A stretch of DNA of 64,000 bases, from contig NZ_CP133720.1 of NCBI RefSeq assembly GCF_031326225.1, positions 2,666,001 through 2,730,000 of the forward strand, given 5' to 3'. Positions 42,888-51,545 of this stretch are shown here, one piece after another. The translations under genes were made by a program, and so were the position numbers. The notes beneath the pieces were generated by a model. It ran no database searches and was not told where the DNA came from. It was given only the letters and a program-made list of their open reading frames with translations. Source of the DNA: Undibacterium cyanobacteriorum (GTDB taxonomy: Bacteria; Pseudomonadota; Gammaproteobacteria; Burkholderiales; Burkholderiaceae_D). Positions within the stretch are counted from its first letter, which is position 1. Every line of letters starts with the position of its first letter.

Positions 42888-43688
42888 ATGAAGCACATCG
42901 CCATCATTAGCCACGGTCATCAAGACTTGCTGATCAACAGCAAGCTCGGTGGTCTCTTGGGCGCTGCGGATTGCACCATCTGGGTCAAGGACAATCGGCC
43001 TTCGAGTGAATTGAAATCCTATTGCGAACAGCATCGCGCACTCGGTGTCCATTACAGTGATGCCAAACCGGGACTTGGCTTTGGAGAAAACAATAATTTC
43101 TTGTTCGCCCAAGTCGAGCGTGAAGTTGGCTTTCAGACGGGCGATATCTTCATCGTGATGAACCCCGATATTACGTGCGACATCGCCACCATTGATGCAT
43201 TCGCCGAGCAAATGAAGAGCCAAGGGCATCAGCTCGCGACCATCAATTTATACCGCGACACGAATTATCAAGTTCCTGATACCAATATTCGCCACTTCCC
43301 TGGCATCCTTTCGATCATCAAAATGCCTATCGTGAATTCCTTTAGTGAGACCTACGATAAGCAAAAGTTTGGCAGCATCGAGAGTATTGCGGTGGAGTGG
43401 GCTTCCGGTGCTTTTTTGGGATTTGAACCTGAACATTTTCGCCGCTTAGCGGGTTTCGATCCAGCCTATTTCATGTACTTTGAAGATGTCGATATCTGTT
43501 ACCGCTCGCGCCGCGACTTACAGCAGCAAGTGTATTTTTATCCCAAGTTGAAAGCGGTCCATCTTGCACAACACAAGAATCGCCAATTGTTTTCACAACA
43601 CGCGAAATGGTTTTTCCAAAGCTTCTTTACTTTTTTAGTGCGCCGTTACCTTCGCCGTGCCAAAGTCAGGTCGCACCATGCGTCCTAA
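42888..43688 (+). CDS. Glycosyltransferase family 2, rhamnosyltransferase-like
   Basis: The 266-residue protein has a GT-A fold: IAIISHGHQDLLINSKLGGL, TIWVKDNRPSSE, a DXD-like stretch IFIVMNPDITCD, ASGAFLGFEPEHFRRLAGFD and YFMYFEDVDICYRSRR. The last motif is typical of WbbL-like rhamnosyltransferases, which fits dTDP-rhamnose made by this locus. No C-terminal membrane anchor is seen. Acceptor unknown. Confidence 0.82.
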   Translation: MKHIAIISHGHQDLLINSKLGGLLGAADCTIWVKDNRPSSELKSYCEQHRALGVHYSDAKPGLGFGENNNFLFAQVEREVGFQTGDIFIVMNPDITCDIATIDAFAEQMKSQGHQLATINLYRDTNYQVPDTNIRHFPGILSIIKMPIVNSFSETYDKQKFGSIESIAVEWASGAFLGFEPEHFRRLAGFDPAYFMYFEDVDICYRSRRDLQQQVYFYPKLKAVHLAQHKNRQLFSQHAKWFFQSFFTFLVRRYLRRAKVRSHHAS

Positions 43689-43724
43689 GATTTTTGAAAT
43701 GACTACCTCCTCAAAGTGCTGACT

Positions 43725-44735
43725 ATGTCGGATACCGCCTCAACATTTCCCGCAGTTTTGATTACCGGAGCCAATGGTTTCGTCGGTCAACGACTCGCTC
43801 AGACTTTACATCAAGCGGCTTATCCCTTGCGTTTATGCACACGCAAAACTTGGCAGCTACCGAATGCGGAGCAAAATCCGGCCAAGCCATCGGCAAATAT
43901 CCACTACTTTGCAGTTGGTGATTTGAGTGACAAAACCGATTGGAGCACCGCGCTGACAGTCGATGGAGAAGCGGTTGAGGTCGTGGTGCATTGTGCTGCC
44001 CGCGTTCACGTCATGAACGATACTTCCGCTGATCCGCTAGCCGCCTTTCGTGCGCTCAATCGAGATGCCAGTATCGCCTTGGCACAGCAAGCCGCAAACG
44101 CAGGTGTTAAACATTTCATCTATCTGAGTTCAGTCAAGGTCAACGGCGAACAAACAACGGGCGGTAAGGCTTTTCAAGAGAGCGATACGCCAGTGCCTAG
44201 TGATCCTTATGGCATTTCTAAATGCGAGGCCGAGCAAGCACTGCTGGCGATTGGCGCAAAAACTGGAATGGCAGTAAGCATCATTCGCCCACCACTTGTG
44301 TACGGAGATGGTGTCGCTGCCAATTTCCTCAGTATGTTGCGCTGGGTACGCAAAGGCATTCCACTTCCTTTGGGAGCGATCCGCAACCAACGTAGTTTGG
44401 TGTACGTGGCGAATTTGGTCGATTTTATTCGACACTGTATGCTGCGACCTGAAGCCGCACAGCAAATCTATTTGATTTCAGACGATCATGATTTGTCGAC
44501 CAGCGCGCTGTTGCGAGCAGCGGCCAAGGCACAGAATAAACCAGCGCGTTTACTCCCGGTGCCCGCTGTTTTCTTATACGTGGGTGCCACCTTACTGGGC
44601 AAACGCGCCATCGCAGATCGTCTGTGTGGTTCGCTGCAAGTAGACATCAGCAAAGCCAAGCGTGACCTGCAATGGACGCCACCGTACTCAGTGGAGCAAG
44701 GTCTGCAGGATAGTGTTCGATCTTTCGAACGCTAG
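43725..44735 (+). CDS. NAD-dependent epimerase/reductase (WbpV/WreQ-like)
   Basis: The 336-residue SDR-type protein has VLITGANGFVGQRLAQTLHQ, VVVHCAARVHVMNDTSADPL, FIYLSSVKVNGEQTTGG and DPYGISKCEAEQALL with Tyr-x3-Lys. The HCAARVHVM stretch is typical of enzymes that reduce the 4-keto product of WbpM-type dehydratases to UDP-D-QuiNAc or UDP-D-FucNAc. It is followed by an initiating transferase and a WbpM-type protein, the same trio as in known QuiNAc loci. The ATG at 43725 is preferred over the GTG nine bases earlier. Confidence 0.85.
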   Translation: MSDTASTFPAVLITGANGFVGQRLAQTLHQAAYPLRLCTRKTWQLPNAEQNPAKPSANIHYFAVGDLSDKTDWSTALTVDGEAVEVVVHCAARVHVMNDTSADPLAAFRALNRDASIALAQQAANAGVKHFIYLSSVKVNGEQTTGGKAFQESDTPVPSDPYGISKCEAEQALLAIGAKTGMAVSIIRPPLVYGDGVAANFLSMLRWVRKGIPLPLGAIRNQRSLVYVANLVDFIRHCMLRPEAAQQIYLISDDHDLSTSALLRAAAKAQNKPARLLPVPAVFLYVGATLLGKRAIADRLCGSLQVDISKAKRDLQWTPPYSVEQGLQDSVRSFER

Positions 44736-44811
44736 TACTTCAGACTTAAGTTGAACACAATAACGATAGAACAAAAACCCGTACCGATGACAAGTTTTAG
44801 ATTGCAAAAAA

Positions 44812-45372
44812 ATGAAACGACTTTCTGATCTCTTATTGGCCTTGTTGGCCAGCCTAATTCTCTTGATCCCATTTGTGATCGTCGCCTTGATGGTGCGCTT
44901 GACCTCCAAGGGTCCAGTGATTTATTGGTCCAATCGTGTGGGGCGCTATAACAAGATTTTCCGCATGCCGAAATTTAGAACAATGCGGGTTGATACTCCC
45001 GCTGTCGCCACTCACTTGTTGAGTAATCCTGATCAATATTTAACGCCAGTCGGTTCTTTTCTACGCAAATCCAGTTTGGATGAATTGCCACAACTGTGGA
45101 GTATTTTGGTTGGCGACATGAGCTTCGTCGGTCCACGCCCCGCCTTGTACAACCAAGATGATTTAATCGCTTTGCGTACTGAAAAAAATGTACACACCAT
45201 TGTCCCGGGGTTGACGGGTTGGGCGCAAATTAATGGGCGCGATGAGTTACCGATTCCTCAAAAGGTCGAGCTCGACGCTTACTATTTGACACACCAATCC
45301 CTGCTACTTGATATTAAAATCTTATTTTTGACGTTTTTCAAAGTGATCAAACGCGATGGTGTGACACATTAA
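44812..45372 (+). CDS. Initiating sugar-phosphate transferase (PglC/WcaJ family)
   Basis: The 186-residue monotopic enzyme has one N-terminal hydrophobic re-entrant helix (LLALLASLILLIPFVIVALM) and the core motifs SKGPVIYWSNRVG, FRMPKFRTMRVD, FLRKSSLDELPQLWSILVGD, MSFVGPRPALY and PGLTGWAQINGRD. It is the short catalytic-only form that puts the first sugar-phosphate on undecaprenyl phosphate. Context suggests QuiNAc or FucNAc-1-phosphate as the donor part. Confidence 0.92.
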   Translation: MKRLSDLLLALLASLILLIPFVIVALMVRLTSKGPVIYWSNRVGRYNKIFRMPKFRTMRVDTPAVATHLLSNPDQYLTPVGSFLRKSSLDELPQLWSILVGDMSFVGPRPALYNQDDLIALRTEKNVHTIVPGLTGWAQINGRDELPIPQKVELDAYYLTHQSLLLDIKILFLTFFKVIKRDGVTH

Positions 45373-45541
45373 GCTAGGTGGAGCGGTCGGTTCATACTCA
45401 GCACCGGAAGCAGACTCATCGGGTCTGATTAAAACGCAAATCAATCAAGCGAATTAAACCAATCAAGCCAAACAAACCAATAATTCCAATTAAACAAGCG
45501 ATGCATCCATCAACCACAACACTGATAAGAATAAAAAAACT

Positions 45542-47440
45542 ATGATGCACGCCCTCGTTGCACTTCCACGCTTAACCAAACAAATCATCGCGGCACTCGT
45601 AGATGCGGTGTTCTTGCCCTTGGCTTTCGTGTTAGCCATCATGACCCGCTATGAGTCAGTCAATCTGGATTTGTTACGTCACTATGCTTACTTGATCGCC
45701 GCAGTCCCCTTGTTCTCGATCCCCATTTTCATTCGACTAGGCTTGTATCGCGCAGTGATTCGCTACATCGACCAAAAAATGATACGCGTGGTCGTGATTG
45801 GGGTGAGCTTGTCGGTGGCGGCACTCGCCTTCTTGAGCTTCATGTTGCAACTGACCGGGATTTCACGTGCGGTGTTTGTGATTTATTGGTCTGGAGCGAT
45901 TTTGTATGTTGGGGCCAGCCGACTACTGGCGCGTGCCTATCTCTCCAATGTGCATCGCAATCCACACAGTACAAAAATCGCCATCTATGGCGCTGGCAAA
46001 GCCGGCGTGCAATTGGCCAACGCCCTGCACGCCAATGACGAATACGATTGCGTGGCCTTTATTGATGACAATCCTAGCCTGCAAGGCTCCTTCATTGGCG
46101 GCGTGAAGGTGTTAGCGCCAAGTCAGATTGAACAAGTCATTAAATCATTACAAATTAAAGAGATCTTATTGGCCATGCCGCAGATCTCGCGTGCCCGACA
46201 AAAGCAAATTTTAGATCAACTTGAAGTCCACAAAGTACGCATCAAAGTAACGCCTTCGATCAAGAGTTTGGTCAGTGGCGAATTGCGCGTCCAAGATATT
46301 CGCGATGTAGAGATCGAAGACTTGCTCGGACGTGATCAAGTTGAACCAGATAATCGTCTACTCGCCGCCTGCATCACTGGTCAAAATGTCCTCGTCAGTG
46401 GTGCTGGCGGATCGATCGGTTCCGAACTGTGTCGCCAAATTCTCAAGCAAGGTCCGCGTCGATTGGTGCTGTTGGAGATGTCGGAGTTTTCACTGTATAG
46501 CATCGAACAAGAACTCAGCCAAGTTGCGAAGACTCTCGCACCGGACTGTGAGATTACGCCCTTCCTCGGTTCCATTCTTGACCAAGAAAAACTCACACGT
46601 ATTTTTACGAGTTTTGAAATTGACACGGTCTACCATGCCGCCGCGTATAAACACGTGCCCTTGGTCGAACACAACCCTATCGAAGGCATCCGCAATAACG
46701 TATTTGGCACCTTGCAGTTGTCACTGGCCGCGATCGATGCCAAGGTTAAACAGTTTGTTTTAATTTCCACCGACAAAGCGGTACGTCCCACCAATGTCAT
46801 GGGGGCGACGAAACGCTTAGCGGAATTGGTTCTACAAGCGCATGCCCGCCGCCAAGCCAGTACGCGTTTTTGTATGGTTCGCTTTGGTAATGTGTTGGGT
46901 TCGTCGGGCTCGGTGGTCCCACTGTTCCGCAAACAAATCATGCAAGGTGGCCCCATCACTCTAACGCACAAAGAAATCACACGCTATTTCATGACGATTC
47001 CCGAAGCCGCGCAGTTGGTTTTACAGGCTGGCGCGATGGGACAAGGTGGTGATGTCTTCGTTTTAGATATGGGCGAACCAGTACGTATCATCGATTTAGC
47101 ACGCCGCATGGTGCATTTATGTGGCTTAGAAGTGAAATCGCAAGAACATCCTGAGGGCACCATTGAGATTCATGAAGTGGGTCTGCGCCCCGGTGAAAAA
47201 CTCTATGAAGAATTGCTGATCGGCGACAATGTCACCAGCACCTCGCATCCATTGATCATGCGCGCTCAAGAAGCTGAACTCGGCTGGCAGCAACTGCAGG
47301 CAGCATTAGTACAACTCGATACTGCGTGCCAAGCCTTCGACTATGAATTGGTGCGACAAATGATTCAAGATTTAGTACCGGAGTATCAACCCCAATGTGG
47401 CATTGAAGATTTCATTTGGCAGAAGAAACAACTGCAGTAG
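45542..47440 (+). CDS. WbpM/CapD-type UDP-N-acetylglucosamine 4,6-dehydratase
   Basis: The 632-residue inner-membrane enzyme has four N-terminal membrane segments, a first Rossmann domain (KIAIYGAGKAGVQLANALHA) and a second catalytic SDR domain (VLVSGAGGSIGSELCRQILK, DTVYHAAAYKHVPLVEHNP, LISTDKAVRPTNVMGATKR). As in WbpM, the usual catalytic tyrosine is replaced by methionine ahead of the lysine (MGATK). It produces UDP-4-keto-6-deoxy-GlcNAc, which the epimerase/reductase two genes upstream could finish. The A-rich gap 45373-45541 holds no gene. Confidence 0.92.
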   Translation: MMHALVALPRLTKQIIAALVDAVFLPLAFVLAIMTRYESVNLDLLRHYAYLIAAVPLFSIPIFIRLGLYRAVIRYIDQKMIRVVVIGVSLSVAALAFLSFMLQLTGISRAVFVIYWSGAILYVGASRLLARAYLSNVHRNPHSTKIAIYGAGKAGVQLANALHANDEYDCVAFIDDNPSLQGSFIGGVKVLAPSQIEQVIKSLQIKEILLAMPQISRARQKQILDQLEVHKVRIKVTPSIKSLVSGELRVQDIRDVEIEDLLGRDQVEPDNRLLAACITGQNVLVSGAGGSIGSELCRQILKQGPRRLVLLEMSEFSLYSIEQELSQVAKTLAPDCEITPFLGSILDQEKLTRIFTSFEIDTVYHAAAYKHVPLVEHNPIEGIRNNVFGTLQLSLAAIDAKVKQFVLISTDKAVRPTNVMGATKRLAELVLQAHARRQASTRFCMVRFGNVLGSSGSVVPLFRKQIMQGGPITLTHKEITRYFMTIPEAAQLVLQAGAMGQGGDVFVLDMGEPVRIIDLARRMVHLCGLEVKSQEHPEGTIEIHEVGLRPGEKLYEELLIGDNVTSTSHPLIMRAQEAELGWQQLQAALVQLDTACQAFDYELVRQMIQDLVPEYQPQCGIEDFIWQKKQLQ

Positions 47441-47523
47441 TCGAACCGGGCAATATACAGGCATGCCGGTACAGCGATGGACTACCGAACTAACAAGCTT
47501 TCTATTATTTTTCGAAGAATATT

Positions 47524-48900
47524 ATGTCTCTACTTTCTAAAAGCATTTTCAAAGCCTACGACATTCGCGGCATTATCGATAAGACTTTAGACACCGACGT
47601 TGCCTATTCAATTGGTCGCGCTTTTGCGAGCGCGGCCTTAGCCAAAGGCGAAAAGACCGTCGTGATTGGCCGCGATGGCCGTCTGTCTGGTCCATCACTG
47701 GCGGCAGCGCTCGCCAAAGGTTTGCAGGATAGTGGCGTCAACGTGATCGACCTTGGCGTGGTCGCCACGCCGATGGTGTATTTTGGTACCAATATCTTGG
47801 GCGCGAGCTCGGGCATCATGGTCACCGGCAGCCACAACCCTCCTGACTACAATGGTTTCAAGATGGTGTTAGCAGGCGAAGCCATTTATGGCGATACCAT
47901 CCTGGCGCTGTATGATCGTATCGTCGCCAAGGACTACGCCGAAGGCAGTGGTTCGTATACGACGCATGACATCAAAGCCGCTTATATCGAACGCATCGTC
48001 AGCGATGTCAAACTCGCTCGCCCAATAAAGATCGCTGTCGATTGCGGCAATGGTGTTGCAGGCGCTTTCGCTGGCGACTTATATCGCGCCATGGGTTGCG
48101 AAGTGATTGAACTATTCTGCGAAGTCGATGGCAATTTCCCGAATCACCATCCCGACCCAGCACATCCAGAAAACTTGCAAGACCTGATTCGCTGCTTGCA
48201 AGAGACCGATGCTGAAATTGGTTTGGCGTTTGATGGCGATGGCGATCGCCTCGGCGTGGTCACCAAAGACGGCCAGATCATTTACCCAGACCGCCAATTA
48301 ATGCTATTCGCAGCCGATGTCTTGTCACGCAATGCAGGTGCGCACATTTTGTATGATGTGAAGTGCACACGCCATCTAGCACCTTGGATTAAACAGCATG
48401 GCGGTCAAGCCTTGATGTGGAAAACCGGCCACTCTTTAGTCAAAGCAAAGCTGAAAGAAACTGGTTCACCGCTCGGTGGTGAAATGAGTGGCCACGTCTT
48501 CTTTAAAGATCGCTGGTATGGTTTTGATGATGGTTTATATGCCGGTGCACGTTTGCTCGAGATCTTGAGCAAAGTCACTGACATGACCAAAACTTTGAAC
48601 GATCTTCCACAATCAAGCAGCACACCTGAACTACAAGTCAAACTCAATGAAGGCGAAAACTTTGCCATCATCGCTGAAATGCAAAAGACCGCGCAATTCC
48701 CAGGCGCTACTGAAATCATCACCATCGATGGTCTGCGCGTGGAATATCCCGATGGTTTCGGCTTAGCGCGCTCTTCGAATACGACGCCTGTAATCGTGAT
48801 GCGTTTTGAAGCGGAGACACCAGAGGCTTTGGCGCGTATTCAAGCGGCATTAAAAGATGCAATTCTCGCTGTCAAAGCGGATGCGGTATTGCCTTACTAA
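47524..48900 (+). CDS. Phosphomannomutase/phosphoglucomutase
   Basis: The 458-residue alpha-D-phosphohexomutase interconverts hexose-6- and hexose-1-phosphates, feeding nucleotide-sugar synthesis. It shows SIFKAYDIRGIIDKTLDTDV, the phosphoserine loop GIMVTGSHNPPDYNGFK, the metal-binding loop GLAFDGDGDRLGVV and the sugar loop GGEMSGHVFFKDRW. This matches AlgC-type bifunctional enzymes. It can supply glucose-1-phosphate for rfbA. Confidence 0.95.
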   Translation: MSLLSKSIFKAYDIRGIIDKTLDTDVAYSIGRAFASAALAKGEKTVVIGRDGRLSGPSLAAALAKGLQDSGVNVIDLGVVATPMVYFGTNILGASSGIMVTGSHNPPDYNGFKMVLAGEAIYGDTILALYDRIVAKDYAEGSGSYTTHDIKAAYIERIVSDVKLARPIKIAVDCGNGVAGAFAGDLYRAMGCEVIELFCEVDGNFPNHHPDPAHPENLQDLIRCLQETDAEIGLAFDGDGDRLGVVTKDGQIIYPDRQLMLFAADVLSRNAGAHILYDVKCTRHLAPWIKQHGGQALMWKTGHSLVKAKLKETGSPLGGEMSGHVFFKDRWYGFDDGLYAGARLLEILSKVTDMTKTLNDLPQSSSTPELQVKLNEGENFAIIAEMQKTAQFPGATEIITIDGLRVEYPDGFGLARSSNTTPVIVMRFEAETPEALARIQAALKDAILAVKADAVLPY

Positions 48901-48913
48901 GACCGATAAGACA

Positions 48914-49900
48914 ATGAAAATTCTTCTAATCCGCGTTTCTTCACTAGGTGATGTGCTACATAATATGCCCGTCATCGACGATATCAAAGCCCACTACCCC
49001 GATGCCGAGATTGATTGGGTGGTGGAGGAAGCTTATGTCAATTTGGTGAAGCTGCAACCCAAAGTGAGAAAAGTCATTCCTTATGCACAAAGACGGTGGC
49101 GTAAGAGTTTGGGTAAGCAAGAGACGCGCGCAGAAATTAAGCACTTCTATCGCAGCTTGCGTGAGGAAGCTTACGACCTCATCCTCGAAACACAAGGTCT
49201 GCTAAAGACCGGCATCATCATGGGCATGGCTCGTAAGTCGCCCACTGGTAAAAAAGTCGGCCTCGCCAATGGCACCGAAGGTTCGGGCTACGAAGCTTTG
49301 TCACGCATTTTTCACGATCAAAGTGTGGCGACCGATAAACGATGTCACGCGGTGCAACGCGGCCGCATTGTGGCAGCTGCAGCACTTGGGTACGAGCTCA
49401 AGACGCCGGCCAGCTTCGGCTTGCAAAAACAGGATCTGACGCCCGCTTGGATGCCACAGGGCCCCTACGTCGTATTCTTCCACGCCACCGCAGGAGAATC
49501 CAAAAAATGGGCACGCAACAACTGGATTAAGACTGCACGCGATCTGCAAGTGACGGGTCTACCGATTCTTCTACCTTGGGGCAATGACGCCGAGAAGCAA
49601 GAAGCGGAAGCGATGGCAGCGCAGATGAGCAATGCCACCGTGCTACCGAAATTATCGATGCAAGAAGCCACCGTGTTAGCGCAACGCGCCGCCTTAGTGA
49701 TCGGTGTCGACACCGGTCTAGTACATATTGCAGCGGCCTACGAAACACCGACGATAGAACTATATTGCGATTCACCCCGCTGGAAAACCGAGGGGAACTG
49801 GTCACCTAAGATTATTAACTTGGGCGATAAAGGGATGCCGCCTAGCGTGGCTGAGGTGGAGATTGCATTTGAGAAGCTGCTAGGAATAACTAAGACCTAG
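48914..49900 (+). CDS. waaC: Lipopolysaccharide heptosyltransferase I
   Basis: The 328-residue GT9 enzyme adds the first heptose to Kdo2-lipid A. The N-terminus MKILLIRVSSLGDVLHNMPV matches WaaC; the frame extends 19 codons into the preceding gene and is not used. Other motifs: DWVVEEAYVNLVKLQPKVRK, GLLKTGIIMGMAR, YVVFFHATAGESKKWARNNW and VIGVDTGLVHIAAAY. It stands 13 nt after the phosphohexomutase gene. Confidence 0.95.
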   Translation: MKILLIRVSSLGDVLHNMPVIDDIKAHYPDAEIDWVVEEAYVNLVKLQPKVRKVIPYAQRRWRKSLGKQETRAEIKHFYRSLREEAYDLILETQGLLKTGIIMGMARKSPTGKKVGLANGTEGSGYEALSRIFHDQSVATDKRCHAVQRGRIVAAAALGYELKTPASFGLQKQDLTPAWMPQGPYVVFFHATAGESKKWARNNWIKTARDLQVTGLPILLPWGNDAEKQEAEAMAAQMSNATVLPKLSMQEATVLAQRAALVIGVDTGLVHIAAAYETPTIELYCDSPRWKTEGNWSPKIINLGDKGMPPSVAEVEIAFEKLLGITKT

Positions 49901-49902
49901 TC

Positions 49903-50301
49903 TTAAGTCGCAGGTCCAATCAAATCCCACAGATTGCCATACAAGTCTTGGATCACCGCGACCCACCCGTACGGCGCCAGTTGTGGTTCACGTGCGAATC
50001 GCACCCCATTAGCCTTGTATCGTTCGACGTCGGCTTGGAAGTCATCCGTGTGTAGAAAGCCCATCACACGGCCACCGGTTTGATTGCCGACACGCGTTGA
50101 TTGCAGTTCATTGCTGGCGCGCGCCAGCAAAAGTTTCGTGCTTGAAGCAGTAGCGCCGGATGGTGCGATCACCACCCAACGCTTATTTTGCTCGGGCATG
50201 AATTGGTCTTCTACCAATTCAAAACCCAAGCGACCGACATAGAAGGCAATCGCTTCATCGTAGTCTTGCACGACCAATGTAATGAGACCAATATTCTGCA
50301 T
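49903..50301 (-). CDS. VOC-family (glyoxalase/bleomycin resistance-like) protein
   Basis: The 132-residue protein has the paired beta-alpha-beta-beta-beta pattern: NIGLITLVVQDYDEAIAFYV, GRLGFELVEDQFM, VIAPSGATASSTKLLLARA and VRFAREPQLAPYGWVAVIQD, ending YGNLWDLIGP. It likely binds a metal and a small molecule; the reaction cannot be predicted. The start at 50301 (MQNIGLIT) fits the family; upstream codons do not. Confidence 0.88.
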   Translation of the reverse strand: MQNIGLITLVVQDYDEAIAFYVGRLGFELVEDQFMPEQNKRWVVIAPSGATASSTKLLLARASNELQSTRVGNQTGGRVMGFLHTDDFQADVERYKANGVRFAREPQLAPYGWVAVIQDLYGNLWDLIGPAT

Positions 50302-50326
50302 TTGGCGTTGCGCTTCAGCGGCAAAG

Positions 50327-50347
50327 TTTGGCAATGCATGCCAAAAA
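50327..50347 (-). terminator. Possible terminator after the outer-membrane protein gene
   Basis: TTTGGCA and TGCCAAA form a 7-bp stem with a 5-nt centre 25 nt after the stop codon. The downstream U-run is short, so this is a weak call. Confidence 0.35.
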
Positions 50348-50371
50348 TTAGAACGACAATGAGAACGAGAA

Positions 50372-50863
50372 TTAGAATTTGAACTTAAAGCTAGCGGCCA
50401 CATTGCGAGCATCGCTGCTAGGCTTTTGCACTTCAAGTCTTACACTGATATTTTTGTTGAAATGATAGGCTGCACCAACACCCACCAAAATTCCTGAATC
50501 AGATTCTTTGCTGCCTGTTCCCCAATAGGAAGCTGTTGCAGACAATTTGTTATAACCGAGACGGCCATAGACGTCGAAATCTTTAACGATATTGATAGAA
50601 CCTAAACCTGACAAGGAAGTTTGCTTCATATCGACGTCCACACCAAAAAAATTAAAGCTGAGCAAACGACGATGTGCGAGCTCGACAGAAAACTGTGGAT
50701 TGAACTGATAACCCGCAAACGCCCCCATACTGCCGTAGTTGTCGAGGAAATTGTCAGAACGCGTATTACCGACATCAAATCCAACATACACACCTTCATC
50801 TTGAGCGAAAGCAGAACTGGAACCCAATACCAAACATGCCGCCAATAGAATCTTCTTAAACAT
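50372..50863 (-). CDS. Small outer-membrane beta-barrel protein
   Basis: The 163-residue protein has a signal peptide (KKILLAACLVLGSSSAFAQ) and alternating strands of an eight-stranded OmpA/OmpX-like barrel (GVYVGFDVGNTRSDNF, GAFAGYQFNPQFSVELAHR, VYGRLGYNKLSATA, GVGAAYHFNKNISVRLEV). It ends in phenylalanine (ASFKFKF), the usual barrel-assembly signal. GAGGTGAACC precedes the ATG. Function unknown. Confidence 0.88.
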   Translation of the reverse strand: MFKKILLAACLVLGSSSAFAQDEGVYVGFDVGNTRSDNFLDNYGSMGAFAGYQFNPQFSVELAHRRLLSFNFFGVDVDMKQTSLSGLGSINIVKDFDVYGRLGYNKLSATASYWGTGSKESDSGILVGVGAAYHFNKNISVRLEVQKPSSDARNVAASFKFKF

Positions 50864-51056
50864 GGTTCACCTCAAAAAATGAAAAAAATTCAAGCTACGC
50901 TGGCGATTATAACTTTGCCTGTGCTCAAAGTAATTTTTTTAACACTCATTTTGATATCGTTCGTCGGCTCGACTCAAACAAGATTGATTTTGCAAGAGAT
51001 AGCTAGTGTCTCAAGCCAACTGTGGGTGACAAAACGTAGTAGAGCTGGCGATGAGC

Positions 51057-51389
51057 TCAATTCTTATTGATTGGGGTCGCTTTAGTGGGTGTTTGGGACT
51101 TCGCTTCAATCTTACTTCCTGGCTCTAGAATCTGTACGAAAATTTCGTCTTTCTTGACCATGCCCAATTCGAAACGGGCACGTTCTTCAACTGCTTCCGT
51201 ACCGTTCTTTAGATCTTCAACTTCAGATTCAAGCTTAGCATTGCGCTGCTTTAACTCTTCATTCTTACTGTGTGCGACCGCAACCTGTTTATCTAACTCA
51301 GAAACGCGTAACCATCCGCCCTTCCCCAACCAAAGTGGGAACTGGATCAAAATGACTAGGGCTAACAGAATGAGGGTAATTAAACGCAT
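51057..51389 (-). CDS. ftsB: Cell division protein FtsB (septum formation initiator)
   Basis: The 110-residue protein has one N-terminal membrane helix (LITLILLALVILIQFPLW), the GKGGWLRV motif, a coiled coil (AVAHSKNEELKQRNAKLESE) and the end motif ERARFELGMVKKDEIFVQIL. FtsB forms a complex with FtsL and FtsQ at the septum. It follows eno, a frequent order in proteobacteria, but a terminator lies between them. Confidence 0.95.
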   Translation of the reverse strand: MRLITLILLALVILIQFPLWLGKGGWLRVSELDKQVAVAHSKNEELKQRNAKLESEVEDLKNGTEAVEERARFELGMVKKDEIFVQILEPGSKIEAKSQTPTKATPINKN

Positions 51390-51480
51390 TCACACAACTC
51401 TGATAAGACTGCACAACGACAAAACAACAACCAAACAGAACCTAAGCGAAAGGTATCGCCCACCATCGATCTCTGTCAAG

Positions 51481-51523
51481 AAAAACAGGTATGTGCTCCA
51501 ATGCGGAAGCAAGCATACCTGTT
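51481..51523 (-). terminator. Terminator of eno
   Basis: AACAGGTATG and CATACCTGTT form a 10-bp stem; on the minus strand TTTTT follows. It lies in the 156-nt gap between eno and ftsB. Confidence 0.75.
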
Positions 51524-51545
51524 CAATACAGCGAATCGACTGAGC

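Noticed and set aside
50879..51070. 63-codon plus-strand frame with a hydrophobic N-terminus
   Set aside because: No ribosome-binding site, no recognisable family, and it sits between the promoter of the outer-membrane protein gene and the end of ftsB.
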